Shown here piece after piece: positions 9,852 through 18,488 of a stretch of 64,000 nucleotides of DNA (the stretch's first letter is position 1; each line of letters begins with the position of its first letter). A program made the translations under genes and the position numbers. This DNA is from Salinicoccus luteus DSM 17002 (lineage in GTDB: Bacteria > Bacillota > Bacilli > Staphylococcales > Salinicoccaceae). The notes under the pieces were generated by a model, which did not search any database, had not been told where the DNA came from, and saw nothing but the letters and a program-made list of their open reading frames with translations. The stretch is taken from the NCBI RefSeq assembly GCF_000712035.1, contig NZ_KL544008.1, forward strand, positions 615,607-679,606. The letters run 5' to 3'.

Positions 9852-10376
9852 TTGAAGCTGTTAGAAAAATATTTCCTTCCCAGTGACTATTTCAAGGAGT
9901 TTCGCGGTATCACACCCCAGTATCTGAAGGATCGCGGCATCCGTGCCGTCATCACCGATCTCGACAATACACTTGTGGGTTTTGATGAACCGGATGCAAG
10001 CGATGAGGTGCTGCAGTGGTTCAAGACGATGAAGGACAATGGCATAAAGGTGACCATCGTCTCCAACGGCAGCAGGCTCAGGGTCAGTGAGTTCTGTGAC
10101 CCGCATGATATCGAGTATATATTCAGGGCAAGAAAACCCCTTGGCCGCTCCTACAGGAAAGCGGTGCACATGATGGGAATGGACAGCGCTGAGACCGTCA
10201 TGATCGGGGACCAGCTGCTTACCGATGTATTCGGAGCGAACCGTGCCGGCCTGAAGAGCATACTCGTCGTACCTGTAAAGAACAGGGATGGCTGGGCGAC
10301 CATCGTCAACCGCAGGATTGAACGCATCATCATGAAATATTTCGACCGTAAAGGTCTAATCCAATGGGGGGACTAG
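9852..10376 (+). CDS. yqeG: HAD-superfamily phosphatase YqeG
   Basis: A YqeG-family HAD hydrolase (subfamily IIIA) of unknown physiological substrate. The nucleophile motif DLDNTLVGFDE, VSNGS (motif II) and GDQLLTDVFGANRAG (motif IV) are visible. A GTG at 9843 is in frame, but it lies within AGGAG; TTG 9852 has that AGGAG 8 nt upstream and gives MKLLEKYFLPSDYF, the usual N-terminus. It heads the conserved run yqeG-yqeH-aroE-yhbY-nadD-yqeK-rsfS. Confidence 0.93.
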   Translation: MKLLEKYFLPSDYFKEFRGITPQYLKDRGIRAVITDLDNTLVGFDEPDASDEVLQWFKTMKDNGIKVTIVSNGSRLRVSEFCDPHDIEYIFRARKPLGRSYRKAVHMMGMDSAETVMIGDQLLTDVFGANRAGLKSILVVPVKNRDGWATIVNRRIERIIMKYFDRKGLIQWGD

Positions 10377-10379
10377 TAT

Positions 10380-11486
10380 TTGGAATCTATAAAATGTATC
10401 GGCTGCGGCGCTGAGCTGCAGACTGAGGATAAGAACAAACCTGGATTCATACCGGCAAGCGGGCTGGACAAGGAAGAACCGATATGCAAAAGGTGCTATC
10501 GTCTGAAGCATTATAACGAAGTGATGGATATAGATGTGAATTCAGGAGAATTCATGACCATGCTGAATGCCCTGTATGAGACCGAAGGGCTGATCGTCAA
10601 AGTCATCGATGTCTTCGATTTCCATGGCAGCCTCATCCCGGCATTCAACCGCATCGTCGGTGACAAGAAGGTGGTTGCCGTCATCAACAAGATCGACCTG
10701 CTGCCGAAATCAGTCAACCGCGGCCGTCTGGTGCATCGTGCAAAACAGATGCTCAGCGAAGCAGGCATCACAGCCGTGGACACTGTAGTGGTCAGTGCCA
10801 TGAAGAACGAAGGCATTGACAAGCTCGTGGACAAGCTGTCCGGCTATGCTGACGGTAAGGACATCTACGTAGTGGGCACGACGAATGTGGGAAAATCCAC
10901 CCTGATCAATCGGCTCATCGAAAACACTTCCGGAGACAGGGAAGTGATCACTACGAGCAGGTTCCCGGGCACGACGCTCGATCTGATTGACATTCCCCTG
11001 GATGAGAATGCTTTCATCTATGACACTCCAGGTGTAGTGATGGACTCGCAGATGGCCCATTATGTCAAAACCGGGGATCTGAAACATATCACGCCGGTCA
11101 AGGAGATCAAACCGAAGGGATTCCAGCTGGATTCACAGCAGACGCTCTTCATATCCAATCTCGCACGGTTGGATTTTGTAGACGGGGACAGAAACAGTTT
11201 CATCGTCTATACAAACCACGCCTTGAACATCCACCGTACCAAGACGGAAAATGCCGAGGCTTTCTATGAGAAGCACTTCAATACCTTGCTGGCACCACCG
11301 GAGCTCGATACGGCCTATCTGAGCGAGTCATATGAAATTTTCGAATTTGATATCGAAGAGGACAGCGACATTTCGATCAGTGGTCTGGCATTCATCCGTG
11401 TGGGGGCCGCAGTGAAGGTGGCGGTCCGTGTACCGAAAGGCATCGACGTCACTTCAAGACCGACAATCTTTAAAGGTGGGGTATAA
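10380..11486 (+). CDS. yqeH: Ribosome-biogenesis GTPase YqeH
   Basis: A circularly permuted GTPase needed for 30S subunit assembly. An N-terminal zinc ribbon (CIGCGAELQ and CKRCYRLKHY) precedes permuted G motifs in the order NKIDLL (G4), VSAMKNEG (G5), GTTNVGKST (G1) and DTPG (G3), followed by a C-terminal RNA-binding domain. At 368 aa it is of family length. Translation starts at TTG 3 nt after yqeG, and its stop shares one base with the aroE ATG. Confidence 0.96.
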   Translation: MESIKCIGCGAELQTEDKNKPGFIPASGLDKEEPICKRCYRLKHYNEVMDIDVNSGEFMTMLNALYETEGLIVKVIDVFDFHGSLIPAFNRIVGDKKVVAVINKIDLLPKSVNRGRLVHRAKQMLSEAGITAVDTVVVSAMKNEGIDKLVDKLSGYADGKDIYVVGTTNVGKSTLINRLIENTSGDREVITTSRFPGTTLDLIDIPLDENAFIYDTPGVVMDSQMAHYVKTGDLKHITPVKEIKPKGFQLDSQQTLFISNLARLDFVDGDRNSFIVYTNHALNIHRTKTENAEAFYEKHFNTLLAPPELDTAYLSESYEIFEFDIEEDSDISISGLAFIRVGAAVKVAVRVPKGIDVTSRPTIFKGGV

Positions 11487-12295
11487 TGGGTAATTATGCA
11501 GTAATAGGGTATCCAATCTCCCATACGCTGTCCCCCCTCATCCACAATGCGAATTTTGAAGCAAAGGGCACAGATGACAATTATACCGCACTATCCGTGC
11601 ATCCCAATCATCTGCTGCATATCAGGGATCTGATCGCAACGAAGGAACTTTCGGGATTCAACGTGACGATTCCACACAAGGAAGCGATCATTTCATATCT
11701 GGATGCAGTGGACGAGGATGCACAGAAGATCGGGGCAGTCAATACAGTCTCGGTCGATGGCGATATACTGACGGGCCACAACACCGATATCACCGGCTAT
11801 ATGCATGCATTTTTGGATGCATTCGGTCAGGCGGCGCGGCGCGTGCTGATCATCGGGGCAGGCGGCGCTGCGAAAGCCGTCCATCGGGCGCATGCCAATA
11901 ACGGAGACGACGTGACGATTGCAGCGCGGCGTATGGAAAGTTTCGAACAGTTCAAAGCTGATGACTTCAAACCCATGCTGATCTCAGACATCACCGGAGC
12001 CGAAGAGTTTGATGCGATCATAAATGCTACACCCGTCGGTATGAAGGGGGAAGACCTTCTGAAAGAGATGGATATTCCTGAAACACTGGTTTCTGGAAGT
12101 GCAGTCGGAGTGGATTTGATCTACAAGCCGCAGAAGACGAAGTTTCTTGAATATTTCCCGGATGGACACTACATGAATGGCATGCCGATGCTCGTCCACC
12201 AGGCCATGGATGCATATGGCATCTGGACAGGTGAAAAGGGAGACTACGAGGCAGTAAATAAAAAATATGAAGATTATATCGGAGGTAAATCATGA
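11486..12295 (+). CDS. aroE: Shikimate dehydrogenase
   Basis: It reduces 3-dehydroshikimate to shikimate with NADPH in aromatic amino acid synthesis. The substrate-binding YPISHTLSP, the catalytic Lys in NVTIPHKEA, the Asp in GHNTD, the dinucleotide-binding IIGAGGAAKAV and NATPVGM are all present. At 269 aa it is full length. The ATG overlaps the yqeH stop by one base, and the 3' end overlaps yhbY by 4 nt. Confidence 0.97.
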   Translation: MGNYAVIGYPISHTLSPLIHNANFEAKGTDDNYTALSVHPNHLLHIRDLIATKELSGFNVTIPHKEAIISYLDAVDEDAQKIGAVNTVSVDGDILTGHNTDITGYMHAFLDAFGQAARRVLIIGAGGAAKAVHRAHANNGDDVTIAARRMESFEQFKADDFKPMLISDITGAEEFDAIINATPVGMKGEDLLKEMDIPETLVSGSAVGVDLIYKPQKTKFLEYFPDGHYMNGMPMLVHQAMDAYGIWTGEKGDYEAVNKKYEDYIGGKS

Positions 12296-12588
12296 ATAAA
12301 TTATCTTCACGTCAAGTGAAGCAGCTCAAATCACAAGCTCATCATCTCAATCCCATTTTCCAGGTCGGGAAAAACGGGGTTAATGATAACTTTCTGGAAC
12401 AGATTGACGATGTGCTTGAAAAAAGGGAATTGATCAAAATTTCCATCCTGCAGAATTGTCTTGAAGACAAGGATAATATTGCGTCTCAGATCAGTGAAGG
12501 GACAAACAGCCATATTGTCACGGTCATTGGAAATACGATCGTCCTGTACAGGGAGTCAAAAGAGAACAAGAAGATTGAGTTGTCATGA
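12292..12588 (+). CDS. yhbY: YhbY family RNA-binding (CRM) protein
   Basis: A small CRM-domain protein associated with pre-50S ribosomal particles. It shows LKSQAHHLNPIFQVGKNGV, containing the GKNG RNA-binding loop, then a LIKISILQN strand and the C-terminal IVTVIGNTIVLYR. At 98 aa it is of normal length. It overlaps aroE and nadD by 4 nt each, indicating coupled translation. Confidence 0.95.
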   Translation: MNKLSSRQVKQLKSQAHHLNPIFQVGKNGVNDNFLEQIDDVLEKRELIKISILQNCLEDKDNIASQISEGTNSHIVTVIGNTIVLYRESKENKKIELS

Positions 12589-13148
12589 AGATAGGTTTTT
12601 TTGGCGGAACTTTCGACCCGGTCCACCCCGGGCATATCCATGCGATTGCTGAAGCCAAAATTTCACTGGGACTCGATAAGGTGGTCTGCATCCCCGCGAA
12701 GCAGTCTCCGCTCAAAACGAGTGCACCGACCCGGGATGACCATCGGCTGAATATGTTGGATCTCGCCATCAGGGATTATGGATTCATGGAAATCGACGAT
12801 TGGGAAATGACCCGGGAAGGTGTCAGCTATACGTATGATACCGCCATCTACCTGCAGGAAAAATACCCGGAGGATGAACGATATTTCCTGATCGGCACAG
12901 ACCAATACAAAAGTTTTGAAAAATGGCATAGGCATGAGGAACTGCTCGCCCTCATGAACTTCGTCATCCTGGACCGGTATTCGGGTGAGCCGATCAGCGA
13001 TGACCGGTTCATTACAATCAACCAGCCGGTAATCGAGATATCCTCCACAATCATCAGGGACCGCATCAGGGAGGGCGAAATCGTCCGCCACCAGCTCGAC
13101 CCCGAAGTGTATCAGTATGTAAAGGAGAATCATCTGTATGAAGCATAA
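12585..13148 (+). CDS. nadD: Nicotinate-nucleotide adenylyltransferase
   Basis: It adenylates nicotinate mononucleotide to deamido-NAD in NAD synthesis. The nucleotidyltransferase signature GGTFDPVHPGHI is at the N-terminus, and the C-terminal ISSTIIRDRI is the second ATP-binding motif. At 187 aa it is full length. It overlaps yhbY by 4 nt and yqeK by 11 nt. Confidence 0.97.
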   Translation: MKIGFFGGTFDPVHPGHIHAIAEAKISLGLDKVVCIPAKQSPLKTSAPTRDDHRLNMLDLAIRDYGFMEIDDWEMTREGVSYTYDTAIYLQEKYPEDERYFLIGTDQYKSFEKWHRHEELLALMNFVILDRYSGEPISDDRFITINQPVIEISSTIIRDRIREGEIVRHQLDPEVYQYVKENHLYEA

Positions 13149-13707
13149 GGCAGCCATCACTCTTGTAAAGGACAAACTGCCCGAGAAACGCTACAAGCAT
13201 TCCAAGCGGGTTGCTGAAACAGCGATTGAAATGGCCAAAATATATGGTGGGGACGCCAATAAATGTTTTCTGGCCGGCATCCTTCATGATTTCTCCAAAT
13301 ATGATGAACTGGGAGAAATGTACCAGTACGTAACCAACTATAAACTCGACCCCGAACTGCTGAGCTTCAAAGCCGAAGTACTGCATGGCCCAGTGGCCGC
13401 AGTCAAGATGCGGGAGGAGCATGGCATTCTGGATGAGGAGATCTACCAGGCAATTATGAACCACACGACCGGCAGAAGCCATATGTCCCTGAATGAAAAG
13501 ATCATCTATGTTGCCGACTACATCGAACCGAAACGGACTCAGCCCGGTGTCGACCGGATACGCGATATCGTATTCGAAATGAAAAACCTGGATCTTGCAA
13601 TATATGAGATTACAAAGTCGAACGTGCTCCACCTGGTCTCGAAGGACCGGGCGGTCTATCACAGAACGGTGGAGTGTCTGAACTACTATAATATGGTTAA
13701 GGAGTGA
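13138..13707 (+). CDS. yqeK: HD-domain Ap4A hydrolase YqeK
   Basis: An HD-superfamily hydrolase; characterised YqeK proteins cleave diadenosine tetraphosphate symmetrically to ADP. The metal ligands are visible in RYKHSKRVAETA (His), ILHDFSKY (HD), VLHGPVAAVK, NHTTGR and YVADYIEP. At 189 aa it is of normal length. It overlaps nadD, and rsfS follows 4 nt later. Confidence 0.94.
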   Translation: MKHKAAITLVKDKLPEKRYKHSKRVAETAIEMAKIYGGDANKCFLAGILHDFSKYDELGEMYQYVTNYKLDPELLSFKAEVLHGPVAAVKMREEHGILDEEIYQAIMNHTTGRSHMSLNEKIIYVADYIEPKRTQPGVDRIRDIVFEMKNLDLAIYEITKSNVLHLVSKDRAVYHRTVECLNYYNMVKE

Positions 13708-13711
13708 CTGT

Positions 13712-14047
13712 ATGGATACTGAACATCTAGTCAACATGCTGATTGAAGCATGTGATAATAAACGAGCAGAGGAAATCATGAAATTTGATGTAAGTGACAC
13801 GAGCAGCGTCACCGACTGCTACCTGATCTGCCACGGAAATTCGGACAGACAGGTGCAGGCGATTGCTGATGAAGTCATGGATGTCTGCAAGGAGAATGGT
13901 ATGGATCTTCTCGTTGAAGGGTACAAGGACGCAAAATGGATTCTGCTAGATGCCAACAACGTGGTTGTACATGTCTTCCATAAGCCGGAGCGTGACTACT
14001 ACAACCTTGAACGTCTGTTCAAGCATGGTGAACGTGTTGAAGTCTAG
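13712..14047 (+). CDS. rsfS: Ribosome silencing factor RsfS
   Basis: A DUF143/Iojap protein that binds uL14 and blocks joining of 30S and 50S subunits under starvation. Conserved stretches include FDVSDTSSVTDCYLICHGNSDRQ in two parts, EGYKDAKWILLDANNVVVHVF and YYNLERLF. At 111 aa it is typical. It overlaps the following methyltransferase gene in another frame. Confidence 0.95.
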   Translation: MDTEHLVNMLIEACDNKRAEEIMKFDVSDTSSVTDCYLICHGNSDRQVQAIADEVMDVCKENGMDLLVEGYKDAKWILLDANNVVVHVFHKPERDYYNLERLFKHGERVEV

Positions 14048-14780
14048 GCCCGTCTACCAGCTTTTCAGCCACTATTATGATGAACTGACATATGATATGC
14101 CCTATGGGCTGTGGCTTGACATCATCCGCCACTTCAAGGGTGAACGCCAGTCTGTAATCGATATCGGTTGTGGTACAGGGAGGCTGACGGTCCAGCTCCC
14201 GTTCAATGAAATTACCGGAATGGACCAGTCTGATATGATGATCGATGTCGCAAGGCAGGAAAGTGCTGGAACGGTCGCGTACGTTCAAGGGGATATGAAA
14301 GACTTCAATCTTGGCAGTCAGTTTGATATGGCAACTGCAACCGTCGATGTACTCAACTATTGTAGGAATGGCGAAGAGGTGCTGGATGTCCTGAGAAACG
14401 TCCATGACCATCTGACGCCGGGCGGCCTCTTCATATTTGATATCCACAGCGTCTTCAAAATGACCAATGATTTCAATGATATGACATACAGTGATGAGAC
14501 TGAGCACATCACTTATATATGGAATGCCATCCAGGGGGAGGCACCCCTTTCGGTCATCCATGATATGACCTTCTTCATAAAGGAGGAGGGGGCATCGGAT
14601 CTCTACCGTAAAGTGCAGGAAACCCACGTGCAGCGGACATATACACATAAGGACATGCTTCAGCTGATTGACAGGTCAGGGTTCATCATAGACACTGCAT
14701 TCAGCGATTTCGATCCGGATAATGCCGTGACTGAAGTGTCTGACAGGGTATTCTATGTTTTGAAGAAAAAACAGATGTGA
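14025..14780 (+). CDS. SAM-dependent methyltransferase (YqeM-like)
   Basis: A class I SAM methyltransferase with motif I VIDIGCGTGRLTVQL, then GMDQSDMMIDVA and a GGLFIFDIHSVFK strand. It matches the gene that follows rsfS in Bacillales (yqeM); its substrate is unknown. The open frame extends back to 13950 inside rsfS. The family N-terminus (RPVYQLFSHYYDEL) points to a start near 14025-14037, and I list the ATG at 14025, with GTG 14034 and TTG 14037 as alternatives. A terminator closes the long yqeG operon after this gene. Confidence 0.88.
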   Translation: MVNVLKSRPVYQLFSHYYDELTYDMPYGLWLDIIRHFKGERQSVIDIGCGTGRLTVQLPFNEITGMDQSDMMIDVARQESAGTVAYVQGDMKDFNLGSQFDMATATVDVLNYCRNGEEVLDVLRNVHDHLTPGGLFIFDIHSVFKMTNDFNDMTYSDETEHITYIWNAIQGEAPLSVIHDMTFFIKEEGASDLYRKVQETHVQRTYTHKDMLQLIDRSGFIIDTAFSDFDPDNAVTEVSDRVFYVLKKKQM

Positions 14781-14785
14781 CTATT

Positions 14786-14817
14786 GGCCCGGCTGTATAG
14801 CCGGGTCATTTTTATTT
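14786..14817 (+). terminator. terminator at end of yqeG-rsfS operon
   Basis: A GC-rich 9-bp stem, GGCCCGGCT / AGCCGGGTC (one G-T pair), with loop GTAT is followed by ATTTTTATTT. Confidence 0.9.
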
Positions 14818-14854
14818 CTCAAGTTTTTTTATTTATTCGACATTGAAAAAAATC

Positions 14855-14867
14855 AAAATGCCGTTTT
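14855..14867 (+). promoter_or_regulatory. candidate ComK box upstream of comEA
   Basis: AAAATGCCGTTTT matches AAAA-N5-TTTT, the AT-box half of a ComK site. An imperfect second box, GAAA-N5-TTTT, lies at 14883-14895. ComK sites usually have two boxes 8, 18 or 31 bp apart; here the gap is 15 bp, so the call is tentative. Confidence 0.35.
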
Positions 14868-14910
14868 CGTTCCATATACATAGAAAGAGCTTTTTTATGG
14901 AGGAGGCGGA

Positions 14911-15528
14911 ATGATGGATATCAGGACAATATGGGAGAAGTACAAAATCTGGATTGTTGGTGGCGGTGCGCTTCTGCTGTTCGCAGCAGCGGCATATGCA
15001 CTGCTATCCCCTGCGCAGAATGTGGAGGTGATGGCCTATGAACCGGAGCCGTCCACTGAAGAGCCATCCCCTGAGGAGATGATGGTTGAGGAAGCGACCA
15101 TTTTTGTGGAAGTAAAAGGGGCTGTGAAGTATCCCGGGGTGTTCGAACTGCCACCTGATGCCAGGGTGAAGAATGTGCTGGAAATGGCCCAATTGAAAAC
15201 GGAAGCCGACCTCCTCACCGTCAACCAGTCCATGAAGCTCACGGACGAGATGGTCATCTATGTCCCTGTCGAAGGAGAGGCGGAAGGCGTCGATCCTGCT
15301 GCCGTGCAAGGGCCTGGGGGCGAAGAGGAAGCAGCGAAGGTGAACATCAACACCGCAACGGTGGAGGAGCTGGTGACACTGAATGGCATTGGGGAAAAGA
15401 AGGCGCAGCTCTTCATCGACTACAGGGAGGAGCAGGGGCTGTTCATGAAGCTCGAAGACATCAAGAATATACCCGGTATCGGCGATAAAACATTTGAAAG
15501 TCTGGAGCCATATATTACAATAGATTAA
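14911..15528 (+). CDS. comEA: Competence protein ComEA
   Basis: A membrane-anchored DNA receptor for transformation. A single N-terminal membrane segment at about residues 13-31 is followed by an acidic linker (EPEPSTEEPSPEE), a SLBB domain (IFVEVKGAVKYPGVFEL), a second linker, and a C-terminal helix-hairpin-helix DNA-binding domain (VNINTATVEELVTLNGIG, IPGIGDKTFESL). At 205 aa it is typical. It heads comEA-comEB-comEC. The upstream spacer is AT-rich and carries a possible ComK box. Confidence 0.95.
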   Translation: MMDIRTIWEKYKIWIVGGGALLLFAAAAYALLSPAQNVEVMAYEPEPSTEEPSPEEMMVEEATIFVEVKGAVKYPGVFELPPDARVKNVLEMAQLKTEADLLTVNQSMKLTDEMVIYVPVEGEAEGVDPAAVQGPGGEEEAAKVNINTATVEELVTLNGIGEKKAQLFIDYREEQGLFMKLEDIKNIPGIGDKTFESLEPYITID

Positions 15529-15553
15529 TGAACAAATGACGAGGAGGGATAAA

Positions 15554-16015
15554 ATGAGAATAGACTGGCACCAGTACTTCCTGGCACAGAGTCATCTGCT
15601 GAGCCTCCGTTCTACTTGTGAGCGGCTGAAGGTGGGAACGACGATTGTGAAGGACAACCGGGTCATTGCCGGGGGATACAATGGGTCCGTATCGGGTGAG
15701 GCCCACTGCATAGATGTCGGCTGCCTCGTTGAAGGTGGCCACTGCATCAGAACCATTCACGCTGAAATAAATGCACTGCTGCAGTGCTCCAAGTTTGGCG
15801 TATCAACGGAAGGCGCGAGCATCTATGTTACACACTTCCCATGTGTGCACTGTACGAAATCCCTGATACAGGCAGGCATCAGCTACATATATTACGCTGA
15901 GGACTACAAGAACCATCCGTATGCCCTGGAACTGTTGGACAAGACGGGAGTCCACTATGAACGCATCGATTTCGACAGGGCAAGTATCATTGATTCTTTT
16001 GAAAAGCAGCCATGA
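15554..16015 (+). CDS. comEB: ComEB / dCMP deaminase family protein
   Basis: A cytidine/deoxycytidylate deaminase family zinc enzyme encoded in the late competence operon. Zinc ligands are in TIHAEINALLQ (His and catalytic Glu) and FPCVHCTKSLIQAG (two Cys); GGYNGSVSGEAHC is the substrate-loop region. An in-frame ATG at 15536 exists, but GAGGAGG lies 6 nt before ATG 15554, which gives MRIDWHQYFLAQSHLL at 153 aa. It overlaps comEC by 4 nt. Confidence 0.94.
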   Translation: MRIDWHQYFLAQSHLLSLRSTCERLKVGTTIVKDNRVIAGGYNGSVSGEAHCIDVGCLVEGGHCIRTIHAEINALLQCSKFGVSTEGASIYVTHFPCVHCTKSLIQAGISYIYYAEDYKNHPYALELLDKTGVHYERIDFDRASIIDSFEKQP

Positions 16016-18252
16016 TCCTTTTTCTCATACTCCTCTCGGTGCTGAATGGATATATCCTGCATGGACAGCCGATTCTGGGAGTGTTTTTCGTCTTTTTCAC
16101 AAGCCTCATATGCCATAGAAAAATGAAGGGGAAGGCATTCCTGCTTTTTCATCTTGGAACAACAGTCATTGTCGCAATGGCTGTTTTTATATTGCCTGAA
16201 AAACAGGCTCCCGGCATGATCGACACGCTGACGGTCACTGGATATAAATATTCTCAGGATGGCATCGCACATACTGTGGCACACGACGAGGGGCGCTATG
16301 ATCTGTATCTTGAGGAGGCGGAGAAGCTGCCGATCGGTGCAGAGTGCTCGGGCCCTTTCGAAGTGACGGTGCCGGACGAACAGAGAAACTTCATCAAGAA
16401 GGACGACCTGATGAATATGAGGGTCAATAATCTGGATGGGCGGATCTACGCAGCATCGATCGACCCAGGGCTCTGTGCGGAGGGGGTGAGGACATGGGGG
16501 ATGCGGCTTGCCGATATCCGCGATCGATATATGGAAACCGTCCTTGCAGCGACAGACCATGACTACAAGTTCGATATACTTACCCTTTCGATCGGCAACA
16601 AGGCATATATCACTTCGGATCTCTTCGATGCCCTCCAGAAACTCGGCATCTACCATCTCTATGTCATCTCGGGCACCCATGTGGCTTTCATCAGTGCCAT
16701 ACTGTTTCATGTACTGAACCGTTTCAGGCTGGACATCACATCAATCAAGCTGCTGATGATTGCCGCACTACTGATGTTCCTGTGCCTCAACTTCTTCAGT
16801 CCGAGCGTCTTCCGTGCGGTATTTATGACGGTGACGCTGCTCCTTGTTTCATTTACAAGAAAGAAACCATATCTCTCTGTCATTTCACTCTCGGCACTGA
16901 TACAGATCATCATCAATCCATGGATCGTGTTCCATGCAGGATTTCAGCTATCCTATATAACGACTTTCGTCATCATATTGAGCCGTTATTATTGGAGTGG
17001 TGCCAGCTTCTTTACCCAACTGCTCGGCATCACGCTGCTCGCCGAAATATCAACACTGGTCATCCTGCTTCATCAGTTCAACGAAGTGAGCATCAGCGGC
17101 ATTGTCATGAACATGATTTTTGTGCCCCTCTTCACCTCTCTGATTTTCCCGATGGTCATCCTGTTCAATGCCATGGCTTTCATCCATCTGCCGGAAGTCG
17201 CCGATATGGCCTATGCGTTTGTCTTTACGGCGTTGAAGGGAGCCATCACACTGATTGCAAATGGTATGGAGCACCGCATTGCGGTCGCCAATCTGGGACC
17301 ATTCTGGCTCATCCTGCTGACCCTCATCTCCTATTGGATGATGCGGACGCTCTGCCTCAGACAGATCAGGAAATTCCTGATGCTTTCAGCATGCTTCATT
17401 CTATCAATATTTCTGATCGACCGTATTCCTCAAGATGATTTTACTGTTACAATGGTGGATGTCGGTCAGGGAGATGCCTTTGTCATCGAGGATCATCGGA
17501 ACCACTCCGTCCTTCTGATCGATACGGGCGGCAAGTACTACTACAGGGAAGCGGGACAGAAGCTTTCAGATCGGACCGTATTGCCGTATCTGAAGGAGTC
17601 GGGGGTCGACCACATTGATATGATAATCCTGTCGCATTTCGACCTGGATCATGTAGGGGAGGCACATCACATCCTCGGGAAAGTACCGGTGGAGCACATA
17701 TATGCAAACCCCAATGACCCCGGGTTCAATGAGTGGCATGAAAGCATGCCGGATGGTTCTGGAGGTGTGGTTATAGATGCGCTGCAGGCAACGGAGCTGC
17801 AGGTGGGGGATATCGACATCACGCGGCTTTTCCCCGGTCCTGAACACCGGGATGATGATCCAAACAGGAATTCCCTCGTACTGAAGGTGCAGACTGGGGC
17901 ATACAGCTTCCTTTTTACAGGGGATACGGATGAAGAGATGGAGCGGTTATGGGTATCGGAGGCAGGACGGATAGAAGGTGACGTGCTGAAGCTTGCCCAT
18001 CATGGCTCAGACACTTCGACAGGGGAATACTTCATTGCCAATACCGACTTTACATATGGAATGATATCCGCAGGAGCAGGCAACCGATACGGGCATCCAC
18101 ACCATGAAGTAGTGGAGCGGGCGCAGGATATGGAGCTTCTCGATACCTCAAAACTCGGCATGGTGCGTTTCAGGATCAAGGGCGGGCGGATGTGTGTCGA
18201 AACGAAGCTCGATCCGTCGCGCAATCACTGCATAAAAAAAAGAGCTGAATGA
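16012..18252 (+). CDS. comEC: DNA internalization channel ComEC/Rec2
   Basis: A polytopic membrane protein that carries single-stranded DNA across the membrane during transformation. N-terminal membrane segments and a soluble OB-like part precede the competence domain with YVISGTHVAFISAI and many helices (about residues 225-465). A C-terminal metallo-beta-lactamase domain (about 480-740) retains LSHFDLDHVGEAHH and LKLAHHGSDTS, so the nuclease-type metal site looks intact. At 746 aa it is full length and uninterrupted, suggesting that DNA uptake genes are maintained. Confidence 0.96.
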   Translation: MILFLILLSVLNGYILHGQPILGVFFVFFTSLICHRKMKGKAFLLFHLGTTVIVAMAVFILPEKQAPGMIDTLTVTGYKYSQDGIAHTVAHDEGRYDLYLEEAEKLPIGAECSGPFEVTVPDEQRNFIKKDDLMNMRVNNLDGRIYAASIDPGLCAEGVRTWGMRLADIRDRYMETVLAATDHDYKFDILTLSIGNKAYITSDLFDALQKLGIYHLYVISGTHVAFISAILFHVLNRFRLDITSIKLLMIAALLMFLCLNFFSPSVFRAVFMTVTLLLVSFTRKKPYLSVISLSALIQIIINPWIVFHAGFQLSYITTFVIILSRYYWSGASFFTQLLGITLLAEISTLVILLHQFNEVSISGIVMNMIFVPLFTSLIFPMVILFNAMAFIHLPEVADMAYAFVFTALKGAITLIANGMEHRIAVANLGPFWLILLTLISYWMMRTLCLRQIRKFLMLSACFILSIFLIDRIPQDDFTVTMVDVGQGDAFVIEDHRNHSVLLIDTGGKYYYREAGQKLSDRTVLPYLKESGVDHIDMIILSHFDLDHVGEAHHILGKVPVEHIYANPNDPGFNEWHESMPDGSGGVVIDALQATELQVGDIDITRLFPGPEHRDDDPNRNSLVLKVQTGAYSFLFTGDTDEEMERLWVSEAGRIEGDVLKLAHHGSDTSTGEYFIANTDFTYGMISAGAGNRYGHPHHEVVERAQDMELLDTSKLGMVRFRIKGGRMCVETKLDPSRNHCIKKRAE

Positions 18253-18263
18253 TCAGCTCTTTT
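18238..18263. terminator. bidirectional terminator between comEC and yqzM
   Basis: A perfect 11-bp stem, AAAAGAGCTGA / TCAGCTCTTTT, with loop ATGA has A-runs on the left and T-runs on the right. It can therefore end both convergent genes. Confidence 0.8.
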
Positions 18264-18396
18264 ATCCGGCAACAATCTGGAAGATCTGGGCTACAACATA
18301 GATTGCAGTAAGCCCAAGGAATCCGACGATGAAGCCGAGTCCGGAATCAACAACATCATTGTTCTTTGATTGTACATGCTTTTCGAATTTATTCAT
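18262..18396 (-). CDS. yqzM: YqzM family small membrane protein
   Basis: A 44-aa protein, MNKFEKHVQSKNNDVVDSGL followed by GFIVGFLGLTAIYVVAQIFQ and IVAG, with one membrane helix in the second half. The sequence and the position opposite comEC and before holA match B. subtilis yqzM. AGGAGG precedes the ATG at good spacing. Its function is unknown. It converges on comEC across a shared terminator and diverges from holA. Confidence 0.88.
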   Translation of the reverse strand: MNKFEKHVQSKNNDVVDSGLGFIVGFLGLTAIYVVAQIFQIVAG

Positions 18397-18488
18397 GAGA
18401 TAACCTCCTAAACATATCACTAATAGTATAGGATATTTATTATAAAAAAGCTATAATGGATTTACAATTAATACAGGAGTGACTTTAA

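Noticed and set aside
13066..13812. 248-aa minus-strand frame over yqeK
   Set aside because: It covers overlapping conserved genes on the plus strand and has no supporting signal.
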